Below, piece by piece: positions 16,957 through 23,850 of a stretch of DNA of 43,454 nucleotides (position 1 is the stretch's first letter; every line of letters begins with the position of its first letter). The position numbers and the translations under genes are program-made. The DNA is from JACMMS01 sp043758775 (GTDB lineage: Bacteria; Pseudomonadota; Gammaproteobacteria; Burkholderiales; Methylophilaceae), in the NCBI GenBank assembly GCA_043758775.1, contig JAYVMU010000023.1, positions 1 to 43,454 of the forward strand, given 5' to 3'. The notes under the pieces were generated by a model. That model saw nothing but the letters and a program-made list of their open reading frames with translations. It had not been told where the DNA came from and made no database searches.

Positions 16957-17823
16957 ATGAATAAGAACGTAGGCCTTGGCGCTGATAGCCATATATCTCC
17001 AGTTGTTCCATCCGCCATCAAATCTATGCAACGGGATGGCGGACAAATGAAAACACAAAGCAACAAACAAATATTACAGATGCTAAATAAAGTACCGGAA
17101 GTCACAATCTACTTCTGGATCATCAAAATAATGGCGACCACAGTGGGTGAAACAGCGGCTGACTATTTGTCGGTTAATTTGAGTTTGGGATTGACCATCA
17201 CTTCGTACGTGATGAGTGCCTTACTATTCATTGTGTTATTGGTACAAGTGCGTGCAAAACAATATGTGCCCAGTGTCTATTGGATTGCAGTAGTTTTAAT
17301 CAGCATCGTGGGAACGCTGATTACTGATAATCTTGTGGACCATTTTGGTGTCAGCCTAGTGACAACGACAATTGCTTTTAGTGTAGCTTTGCTTGCGACT
17401 TTTAGCGCTTGGTTTATGAGTGAAAAAACATTATCCATACACACGATTACTACTCGTAAACGCGAGTTATTCTACTGGGCGGCGATTCTATTCACCTTTG
17501 CTTTGGGTACTGCCGCTGGCGACCTAGCGGCTGAAGGCTTGAAGCTGGGCTACGCAATATCGGCACTGATATTTGCTAGTATTATTGCACTGATTACTCT
17601 TAGCCATTATATTTTCAGAGTGAATGCCATCTTGGCTTTCTGGCTCGCTTATATTCTGACACGTCCGTTCGGTGCTTCATTTGGTGACTGGCTTGCACAG
17701 CCCAGAAGCAATGGCGGCATGAATTTAGGTACAGTAGTGACCAGCGAAATATTTTTAGGCATTATTGTACTGCTGGTGACTTATTTAACGATGACGAAAA
17801 AGAACAAAATGGAGCGCGTATGA
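16957..17823 (+). CDS. four-repeat DUF347/COG4705 membrane protein, copy 1
   Basis: About 288 residues. Four units of about 50-60 residues are visible, each with two hydrophobic segments and a G-x(4)-D core: GETAAD, GTLITD, GTAAGD and GASFGD. That predicts eight membrane helices with four buried acidic residues. The DUF347 repeat family has no firmly established function. ATG 16957 has AAGGGA eight bases ahead and is preferred to ATG 16948, which touches that site. A third ATG (17050) would align better with the start of copy 2. It overlaps copy 2 by four bases and carries the CTAATT box in front. Confidence 0.85.
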   Translation: MNKNVGLGADSHISPVVPSAIKSMQRDGGQMKTQSNKQILQMLNKVPEVTIYFWIIKIMATTVGETAADYLSVNLSLGLTITSYVMSALLFIVLLVQVRAKQYVPSVYWIAVVLISIVGTLITDNLVDHFGVSLVTTTIAFSVALLATFSAWFMSEKTLSIHTITTRKRELFYWAAILFTFALGTAAGDLAAEGLKLGYAISALIFASIIALITLSHYIFRVNAILAFWLAYILTRPFGASFGDWLAQPRSNGGMNLGTVVTSEIFLGIIVLLVTYLTMTKKNKMERV

Positions 17824-18578
17824 ACACCACACTAGAAAAGAGCCTAAGCAAGGTCCCAGAAGTCACGTTAATTTTCTGGATTATTAAAATCGCCGCGACT
17901 ACGCTAGGCGAGACTGGTGGCGATGCAGTTTCAATGTCGATGAAGCTGGGCTATCTGGTCGGTACGGCGATTTTTGCACTACTTTTCATTGCGTTTATTA
18001 TTGCGCAGATTAAAGCGGAAAAATTCCATCCATTTTTATACTGGGCAACTATTATTGCTTCCACTACCGTGGGCACGACATTGGCCGACTATGCTGACCG
18101 CTCTTTAGGTATAGGTTATGCTGGTGGTTCATCGCTACTGCTCGCGCTTTTGATGGCATCATTATTTATTTGGTATCGTTCACTGGGCTCAATATCAGTC
18201 AATACTGTGAGTACGCCTAAGGCCGAGATGTTTTACTGGGTGACGATTATGTTTTCGCAAACGCTGGGTACTGCGCTTGGCGACTGGACGGCCAGTACCA
18301 TGGGTATGGGTTATGTCGGTGGTGCAATTGTGTTTAGCGCGTTACTTGCCCTCGTTTTAGCCGCATACTATTGGACTAAAATTTCACACACGCTACTTTT
18401 CTGGGCGGCATTTATTCTTACACGACCTTTAGGCGCGGTGGTGGGTGATTTTCTAGATAAACCGCTGGATGCGGGTGGCCTCGCTTTAAGCCGTTATAAT
18501 GCCTCGGCGGCACTATTCATCTTTATTGTGGCCTGTGTGCTGGTTTTTCCGCAAAAGGCCGCTGTTAAAGCTCATTGA
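17820..18578 (+). CDS. four-repeat DUF347/COG4705 membrane protein, copy 2
   Basis: 252 residues, clearly a relative of copy 1: both begin with a KVPEVT-x(2)-FWIIKI block. The four repeat cores read GETGGD, GTTLAD, GTALGD and GAVVGD, so again eight helices with one conserved aspartate per unit. The two proteins differ enough that the duplication is old; they may form a heterodimer. The acidic residues inside the membrane, and the VIT metal transporter upstream, would suit cation or proton transport, but this is inference. The ATGA overlap with copy 1 implies equal expression. Confidence 0.85.
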   Translation: MNTTLEKSLSKVPEVTLIFWIIKIAATTLGETGGDAVSMSMKLGYLVGTAIFALLFIAFIIAQIKAEKFHPFLYWATIIASTTVGTTLADYADRSLGIGYAGGSSLLLALLMASLFIWYRSLGSISVNTVSTPKAEMFYWVTIMFSQTLGTALGDWTASTMGMGYVGGAIVFSALLALVLAAYYWTKISHTLLFWAAFILTRPLGAVVGDFLDKPLDAGGLALSRYNASAALFIFIVACVLVFPQKAAVKAH

Positions 18579-18735
18579 TGGGATCTGGTGTTTGCAAAGT
18601 TAGGTAAACAGCCGAACCACGATGCAAAAAAAATAGTCACAGTGGGGTGCAATTACGGGTAGATTAGAGAGCGTTAAAACCGCCCTAAAGACTCGGTAAT
18701 AAGTGCACGACGTTCAACATGACTAAAGGTTTAAT

Positions 18736-19053
18736 ATGCAAAGTAATACAGAAAACTCAAATCTATCTCATCACATCCTACCTAATTCGTCCATGATGAT
18801 AGGCGTATGTATGACGGTGATCAGTATCACCAAAGTAATAGGGCTACACACTAAAGGGCATTCCATTGCCGAAGTGTTTGCATTTGATGCGCTGATTTTT
18901 TTGATTAGTGTATTGTTTTCATATTTTTCGATACGCAATCAGTTTCGCTCTATTTCGTCTGATGCAATGGAGAAAATTGCAGACATGGCTTTTATAGTTG
19001 GAATTACACTAATGACGGTAGCAGGCTTTTTGCTTACTTATGAGTTAATCTAA
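18736..19053 (+). CDS. small three-helix membrane protein of unknown function
   Basis: 105 residues with three hydrophobic segments (about 20-37, 47-66 and 84-103). After the second segment comes a short charged loop, YFSIRNQFRSISSDAMEKIAD. I do not recognise a characterised family. It stands between the DUF347 pair and the two-component genes on the same strand, 157 bases after the former and 35 bases before the latter. It may therefore be co-transcribed with the regulator genes. The start ATG 18736 has only a weak ribosome site (AAAGGT about six bases ahead). Confidence 0.7.
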   Translation: MQSNTENSNLSHHILPNSSMMIGVCMTVISITKVIGLHTKGHSIAEVFAFDALIFLISVLFSYFSIRNQFRSISSDAMEKIADMAFIVGITLMTVAGFLLTYELI

Positions 19054-19088
19054 TGTCTTTAATCTCTTATTGTTAACGAGTTGTAACC

Positions 19089-19751
19089 ATGCGTATTCTA
19101 CTGGTTGAAGATGATTCTATGATTGCTGAGGCGGTGATGGTCGCGCTCAAAGATGCGGCTTATGCGGTGGATTGGGTGCGAGATGGTGCAACGGCTAATA
19201 GTGTGCTCGAACAAGGTGAGCACCAAGCTGTATTGCTTGATCTTGGTTTGCCTAAACGCGATGGGCTTGAGGTACTGCGGCGCTTACGTTTAGCGAAAAA
19301 TGCCGTGCCAGTGATTGTGATTACCGCCCGCGATGGCGTACAAGAGCGTATCGCTGGACTGGATTTAGGGGCGGACGATTATCTGGTCAAGCCTTTTGAT
19401 GTTAATGAGCTACTGGCGCGTATGCGCGCAATTGTTAGGCGGCAGGGCAGTCAGGCATCCCCCATTCTTACCAATGGCAAAGTTAGTCTTAATCCTGTAA
19501 CCCATGAAGCACAGTGTGGGGATGTCATTGAAATTTTAAGTGCGCGTGAGTTTGCCCTATTACATGCGCTGTTATTGCGTGCAGGCGCTATTCTCACTCG
19601 ATCTGAACTTGAAGAATCCATTTACGGTTGGAATGAGGAAGTGGAAAGCAATGCAATAGATTTTTTGATTCATGGTGTGCGTAAAAAACTCGGCGCGAAT
19701 GTTATCAAAAACGTGCGTGGAGCTGGCTGGATGGTAGAAAAGCTCTCATGA
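19089..19751 (+). CDS. OmpR-family response regulator (QseB/PmrA group)
   Basis: 220 residues. The receiver domain (1-115) has the acidic pair E7/D8/D9, the phosphorylation site D51 in LLDLGLP, TARD and the KPF lysine. The C-terminal winged helix (about 125-218) ends with YGWNEEVESNAIDF and VRKKLG, the signature of the QseB/PmrA/BasR branch. Partner: the kinase gene follows with a four-base overlap. Two sites of the expected form (CTAATT-N5-CTAATT) lie at 16882 and 21117, before the DUF347 pair and the PepSY gene. The signal is unknown; related systems sense metals, envelope damage or cationic peptides. Confidence 0.93.
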   Translation: MRILLVEDDSMIAEAVMVALKDAAYAVDWVRDGATANSVLEQGEHQAVLLDLGLPKRDGLEVLRRLRLAKNAVPVIVITARDGVQERIAGLDLGADDYLVKPFDVNELLARMRAIVRRQGSQASPILTNGKVSLNPVTHEAQCGDVIEILSAREFALLHALLLRAGAILTRSELEESIYGWNEEVESNAIDFLIHGVRKKLGANVIKNVRGAGWMVEKLS

Positions 19752-21049
19752 AAAGATCGCTACAACATCAATTATCTCTTATGCTGGGCAGCGCCATTGT
19801 GCTTGGCGGATTAATTGCCGCCATTGCCTCTTTTACGCTCGCCTATTCTGAAGCCAAAGAGTTACAAGATGATACGTTGCGACAGATCGCGGTGCTGGCC
19901 ATCGGTCGCGCTCATGTTTCCACAACCTCCAATATAAACGCTAGTGAAGGCAAGCTCAGCGATCCAGAGTCTCGTTTCATGGTCATTCATCTACCCAAGG
20001 ATCAACGGCCCAATTGGCTGGCAACTGATTTGCCAGCAGGTTTTCATACACTGACCGTAGGAGCAGACCACCTTCGAGTTTTTGTACGTGAGAGTCAGCA
20101 TGGCTCACGTACCGTTGTTGCACAGCCGACTGATGCGCGCGATGAGATTGCGGTCCACAGTGCGTTTCGCACCTTAATTCCCTTACTTCTCTTGCTACCT
20201 TTATTGGCTTGGCTGATTGCCTTTATTGTGCGCCGTGAACTTGCACCAATAACGCAGTTATCACGAGGTTTAGATGAACAGCAAGCGGAGCGGCTGCAGC
20301 CACTCAATGACCAGAATATCCCACAAGAGATCACACCTTTCATTCATTCCATCAACCGTTTGCTCGCAAGAGTAAATCAGCTCATGGGTGAACAGCGGCG
20401 TTTCATTGCCGATGCGGCTCATGAGTTACGAAGCCCCTTGACTGCTTTATCAGTACAAGCGCAGAACATTGAGAAAGCAACCTCGTTAAACGCCATGCGC
20501 GCGCGCGTTTCGCCCTTGCGTGAAGGTATTGAGCGTGCAAGACAGTTAACGGAACAACTTTTGAGTTTAGCAAAAAGCCAGGTAACCACTTTCACTGCTG
20601 TACCAGTAGATGTTTCAAATCTAGCTCGAGAGTTGATAGCCGAGTATCTTCCCTTGGCAGAGTCTTTGAGCATCGATTTTGGGCTGGAAGATACTGGTCA
20701 TATTATCATTCAAGGTGAGCCACAAACATTAAACTTGGTGCTTAAAAATGCGTTAGTCAATGCTTTACGCTTCACACCAAAGTTTGGCATAGTCACTATA
20801 CGGCTTTACGTGGAAGGTGAAGATAATGTCATCGAGGTGGTCGATTCCGGCCCCGGTATTCCCGCTGCTGAACGAGAGCGTGTATTTCATCCGTTCTATC
20901 GGATTGAAGGCGCGGGCGGAGAGGGTAGTGGCCTAGGGCTCGCAATCGCCCGTGATGCGGCGGCTAAACTAGGTGGTTCAATCAGTCTGCACGACCGTAG
21001 TGAAGGTACAGGGTTAGTATTTTGTTATCGGCAGCGGCGCACTCCATAA
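19748..21049 (+). CDS. sensor histidine kinase (QseC/PmrB-like)
   Basis: 433 residues. Two membrane helices (about 10-33 and 142-161) enclose a periplasmic sensor of about 105 residues. The H-box is RRFIADAAHELRSPLTAL with the phosphorylated H225. The N-box (KNALVNALRFTP), G1 (VDSGPGIP) and G2 (GEGSGLGLAIARD) follow to form a complete ATP-binding domain. The start ATG lies within the stop region of the response regulator (ATGA overlap). The sensor region holds no strong metal-binding cluster that I can point to. Confidence 0.93.
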   Translation: MKRSLQHQLSLMLGSAIVLGGLIAAIASFTLAYSEAKELQDDTLRQIAVLAIGRAHVSTTSNINASEGKLSDPESRFMVIHLPKDQRPNWLATDLPAGFHTLTVGADHLRVFVRESQHGSRTVVAQPTDARDEIAVHSAFRTLIPLLLLLPLLAWLIAFIVRRELAPITQLSRGLDEQQAERLQPLNDQNIPQEITPFIHSINRLLARVNQLMGEQRRFIADAAHELRSPLTALSVQAQNIEKATSLNAMRARVSPLREGIERARQLTEQLLSLAKSQVTTFTAVPVDVSNLARELIAEYLPLAESLSIDFGLEDTGHIIIQGEPQTLNLVLKNALVNALRFTPKFGIVTIRLYVEGEDNVIEVVDSGPGIPAAERERVFHPFYRIEGAGGEGSGLGLAIARDAAAKLGGSISLHDRSEGTGLVFCYRQRRTP

Positions 21050-21116
21050 TTAACACTTTCATTACTAGTTAAGCCAAGGTAACTAAGGTTATTTAATTTT
21101 GACTAATATCTACTCG

Positions 21117-21148
21117 CTAATTTAAAGCTAATTTTCATTTGATATCTT
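21117..21148 (+). promoter_or_regulatory. CTAATT direct repeat plus -10 before the PepSY gene
   Basis: CTAATT (21117-21122), N5, CTAATT (21128-21133), N9, TATCTT (21143-21148). Every element and every spacing equals that of the site at 16882-16913, while the spacer bases differ. The conservation is therefore in the motif, not from a duplicated DNA block. Confidence 0.75.
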
Positions 21149-21188
21149 AATAACTATGCGAATTACGCATTTATTAAGGAATGATGAA

Positions 21189-21491
21189 ATGAAAAAATTT
21201 GTTATGTTAATCGGAGCATTGAGCTTTACTGCCGTTACTCTCTCTGCGCATGCCTACACGGGTGAGAAATTGGCTAAAGAAGCTAAAGTGACATTGTCGG
21301 AGGCGCGCACCATAGCGCTTAATGCGCATCCGGGCAAGATTGTAGACGAAGAACTTGAAAAAGAAAAAGGTGGATCTGGTTTACGCTACTCTTTCGATAT
21401 CCGTCATGACAAAGTCACTCAAGAAGTAGGTGTGGATGCGCAGACTGGTAAGGTATTAGAAAATAAAGCTGAGGGCGCTCACCCTGACTAA
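21189..21491 (+). CDS. periplasmic PepSY-domain protein
   Basis: 100 residues from ATG 21189, which has AAGGA eight bases ahead. An upstream ATG at 21156 lacks a ribosome site and would hide the signal peptide. The N-terminus (KKFVMLIGALSFTAVTLSAHA) is a typical secretion signal. The mature part has one PepSY repeat: LSEARTIALNAHPGKIVDEELEKE, then a strand region ending VDAQTGKVLE. PepSY domains are small extracytoplasmic modules found near PmrAB/QseBC-type systems and may inhibit proteases or bind ions. The response-regulator box 60 bases upstream places it in the same regulon as the DUF347 pair. Confidence 0.87.
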   Translation: MKKFVMLIGALSFTAVTLSAHAYTGEKLAKEAKVTLSEARTIALNAHPGKIVDEELEKEKGGSGLRYSFDIRHDKVTQEVGVDAQTGKVLENKAEGAHPD

Positions 21492-21512
21492 CTCAATTTA
21501 GCGTTGTGCAAT

Positions 21513-21557
21513 GACATGCTCTTATCTCTGTGTATCAAAATATCAGTTGAGCATGTC
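21513..21557 (+). terminator. terminator-like inverted repeat after the PepSY gene
   Basis: GACATGCTC (21513-21521) pairs with GAGCATGTC (21549-21557) and TTTCT follows. The 27-base loop is long for a terminator, so the call is moderate. Confidence 0.45.
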
Positions 21558-21607
21558 TTTCTACAACAAATTGCATTCTCTTGTAAATAGTTGATATGGA
21601 GTAATAT

Positions 21608-21946
21608 ATGATGAACATTAAAAAAAGCGGATTAGTACTTTTATTAATCTTAGGTAGCGTAGGCTCAGCTTATGCGCATGATTCTTTCGGGTTTAATATC
21701 AATCTGGGCAACCCTTATTACTATTATCCTAGCCAGCCAGTTTACTATAGTCCACCACCGGTTTATGTTGCTGCACCACGCCCTGTGTATCATCATCAAG
21801 TAGTCTATAGTTACGGTGATGCACAGCCTTATTACCAGGATGATGAACGATATTATAGGCATGAGCATGAGCATGATGGATATGAGCATGAGCATGAGCA
21901 TGAACATGAGCATCGGCATCATCGGGATGAGAATGAAGGTGAGTAG
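21608..21946 (+). CDS. secreted Tyr/Pro- and His/Glu-rich protein
   Basis: 112 residues. A signal peptide (LVLLLILGSVGSAYA) is followed by a Tyr/Pro-rich middle (NPYYYYPSQPVYYSPPPVYV) and a C-terminal tail (about 85-112) of alternating His and Glu. The tail is coded by a GAGCAT-type six-base repeat. No catalytic domain is visible. The tail is a plausible periplasmic metal sponge, like His-rich tails of nickel or zinc proteins. The ribosome site GGAG at 21598 serves ATG 21608 or 21611. It follows the PepSY gene, but a terminator-like repeat separates the two and I see no CTAATT box. Confidence 0.75.
   Translation: MMNIKKSGLVLLLILGSVGSAYAHDSFGFNINLGNPYYYYPSQPVYYSPPPVYVAAPRPVYHHQVVYSYGDAQPYYQDDERYYRHEHEHDGYEHEHEHEHEHRHHRDENEGE
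21861..21915 (+). repeat. GAGCAT hexanucleotide microsatellite
   Basis: Two blocks (about 21861-21876 and 21882-21915) of tandem GAGCAT units, interrupted once by GATGGAT and with one GAACAT variant. The unit is six bases, so gain or loss of copies keeps frame and only changes the number of His-Glu pairs. Confidence 0.75.
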
Positions 21947-21961
21947 TAACTTGAAACGTAT

Positions 21962-21985
21962 GGGTAGCTTTTGATAAGGCTACCC
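21962..21985. terminator. bidirectional terminator hairpin
   Basis: GGGTAGC (21962-21968) pairs with GCTACCC (21979-21985) between two convergent genes. T-rich DNA (ATTATTTCCTTATTTTTTC) follows on the + side. Confidence 0.6.
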
Positions 21986-21997
21986 GTCATTATTTCC

Positions 21998-23665
21998 TTA
22001 TTTTTTCTGAAAACTGCTAGCTTGTGCCATGCTCACCGCGTCATCTACACTTAGTCCAATAAAGGATAACGCCGTTAAATTAGGCATGACCTGATTTAGG
22101 ATTTGGTGCACGGGATGCTTGAGTCTAGCTAAAACAAGTTGTTTCTTTTCCTGGGCGATGAATCTAAAAAAATCAAGCAGTGCTTCCAATGTGGAGCTAT
22201 CTAAATCTGAGGTTTCTTCCAAGCTAATAATAATGGTATGGATAGTAGGCCCTGCCGAGACAATGGTTTGCTGAACTTGGCTTAATATGCGATCAGCATT
22301 GGCAAAGAAAAGCGGCTCGTCTGGTCGCAAGATAATAATACCTTCAATTGCTTTGGCTTCTGGGTGTACTTCCATGTCAACGAAATTATGACTTTCTCCC
22401 AATCTACCTAATGACGAGACTTTTGATTCTGAGAGTCGGCTCAGCAGCATCATCAGACTGATGCTGATGGCTAATAATAGGCCATCCAGCACACCCAATA
22501 ATAAGACTCCAGTAATGGCTGCAATAACCACGATACGGTCTCGACGCCAAACGAAATAAGTGGAGAGTGTTTTATAGTTCAATGCCTGACTTACTGCGTG
22601 GATGACGATGGCGGCAAGTACAGGTTCTGGGGTTAAGGCAATGTAGGGGAGTAATGTCAGCACAATGGCTAAAACTACTAGCGCAGCAGCTCCACCAGCG
22701 AGGCGTGTTTTAGCCCCAGCAGCTTCATTGACCGCTGTGACTGAATACCCAGCCCCCACTGGCATCCCATGGAGTAATCCAGAAATTAGATTAGCAACAC
22801 CCAATGTCAAAATATCTTTATTTGGAGAAGTTGAGTCACCATGTTTCATAGCAAATGTACGAATAGAGCTATAAGACTCTAGGTACAAAACTATGGCTAC
22901 TGCAAACCCTAGCTCTGCTAAATGTAACCACTCGGCTTTAGTCAGTATTGGCATAGCGAGATGGCTGATTTGTAGTTGGATAGGCCCTACTACGTGTACA
23001 CCATAAGATGGTAGATGCAACCATTGGCTTGCAATAATGCCCAGCCCTATAACAATCATACCTCCTGGTACGTAACGCAAACGCTCCAACAAAAATAGCA
23101 AAAATAGCGAAGCCGTACTGACTGCAATGCTCACTAAATTCCAGTTCGAACTTTGGCTGAGTAATGAGTAGCCAAGCTCAAGAATATCGCTATTATGAAT
23201 GTGCGATGAAATGCCGACGATGCTGACGCACTGCTGGAATATAATGACAATGGTGATACCAAAAGCAAAGCCACGTAATACTGGTTTTGCGATAAAATCA
23301 GTGATGCTTCCTAGGCGCGCCAATCCAGCTAAAATAAAAAAAATACCTGTGAAAACGACAATGCTAGCAGACAGTATTAGCTTGCTAGCAGTGTCCCCGC
23401 CTGTCATTGATAGTGTAGCAGCCGCTAGGACGACAGCCGAAGATGAAGTGGCAGAAACAATGGCAAATCGACTGGTGCCTAATAAGCCATAACAAACCAA
23501 ACCAGCAAATAATGCAATGACACCAGCCTGTGGGGCTAAATTTGCAATAGATGCATAAGCTACTGCTTGTGGAAGTAGCAGGCTAGCGACAGAGATGCCT
23601 GCAATGGCATCTTGCCAGCGCGAGCTAATCTTTGAAGGCTCTTGGTCTACTTGGGTATCAGGCAT
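21998..23665 (-). CDS. SulP-family anion permease with STAS domain
   Basis: 555 residues. The N-terminus contains the SulP motif DAIAGISVASLLLPQAVAYASIA (the inverted-repeat start of helix 1). About 12 helices run to near residue 400, with SGLLHGMPVGAGYSVTAVNEAAGAKT in the middle. The STAS domain lies at about 430-545 and contains IIISLEETSDLDSSTLEALLDFF. Relatives transport sulfate or bicarbonate with sodium or protons; the substrate cannot be told from the sequence. It stands alone, facing the His/Glu-rich protein gene. An inverted repeat lies 40-68 bases upstream (23705-23733). Confidence 0.9.
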   Translation of the reverse strand: MPDTQVDQEPSKISSRWQDAIAGISVASLLLPQAVAYASIANLAPQAGVIALFAGLVCYGLLGTSRFAIVSATSSSAVVLAAATLSMTGGDTASKLILSASIVVFTGIFFILAGLARLGSITDFIAKPVLRGFAFGITIVIIFQQCVSIVGISSHIHNSDILELGYSLLSQSSNWNLVSIAVSTASLFLLFLLERLRYVPGGMIVIGLGIIASQWLHLPSYGVHVVGPIQLQISHLAMPILTKAEWLHLAELGFAVAIVLYLESYSSIRTFAMKHGDSTSPNKDILTLGVANLISGLLHGMPVGAGYSVTAVNEAAGAKTRLAGGAAALVVLAIVLTLLPYIALTPEPVLAAIVIHAVSQALNYKTLSTYFVWRRDRIVVIAAITGVLLLGVLDGLLLAISISLMMLLSRLSESKVSSLGRLGESHNFVDMEVHPEAKAIEGIIILRPDEPLFFANADRILSQVQQTIVSAGPTIHTIIISLEETSDLDSSTLEALLDFFRFIAQEKKQLVLARLKHPVHQILNQVMPNLTALSFIGLSVDDAVSMAQASSFQKK

Positions 23666-23704
23666 GGGTATCTTGTTTTTGGGCTAGCCAATTATTCGCT
23701 CAAA

Positions 23705-23733
23705 TTTTGTCATGAATTTATTTTATGACAAAA
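23705..23733. repeat. 9-bp inverted repeat between norB and the SulP gene
   Basis: TTTTGTCAT (23705-23713) and ATGACAAAA (23725-23733) with an 11-base loop. On the - strand it is both downstream of the NO reductase gene and about 40 bases upstream of the SulP start. It could be a terminator of the former or an operator of the latter. Confidence 0.45.
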
Positions 23734-23850
23734 CTAAAGCTAGCACTAGATTGGTTTTACAAAAGGCGTGTTGTTTGTGAATTTATCATGAGCCATCCAG
23801 CAATTGGTGCACAGATGCTTTTTAATATATCGGTGAAAGCCAGCGTTTAT

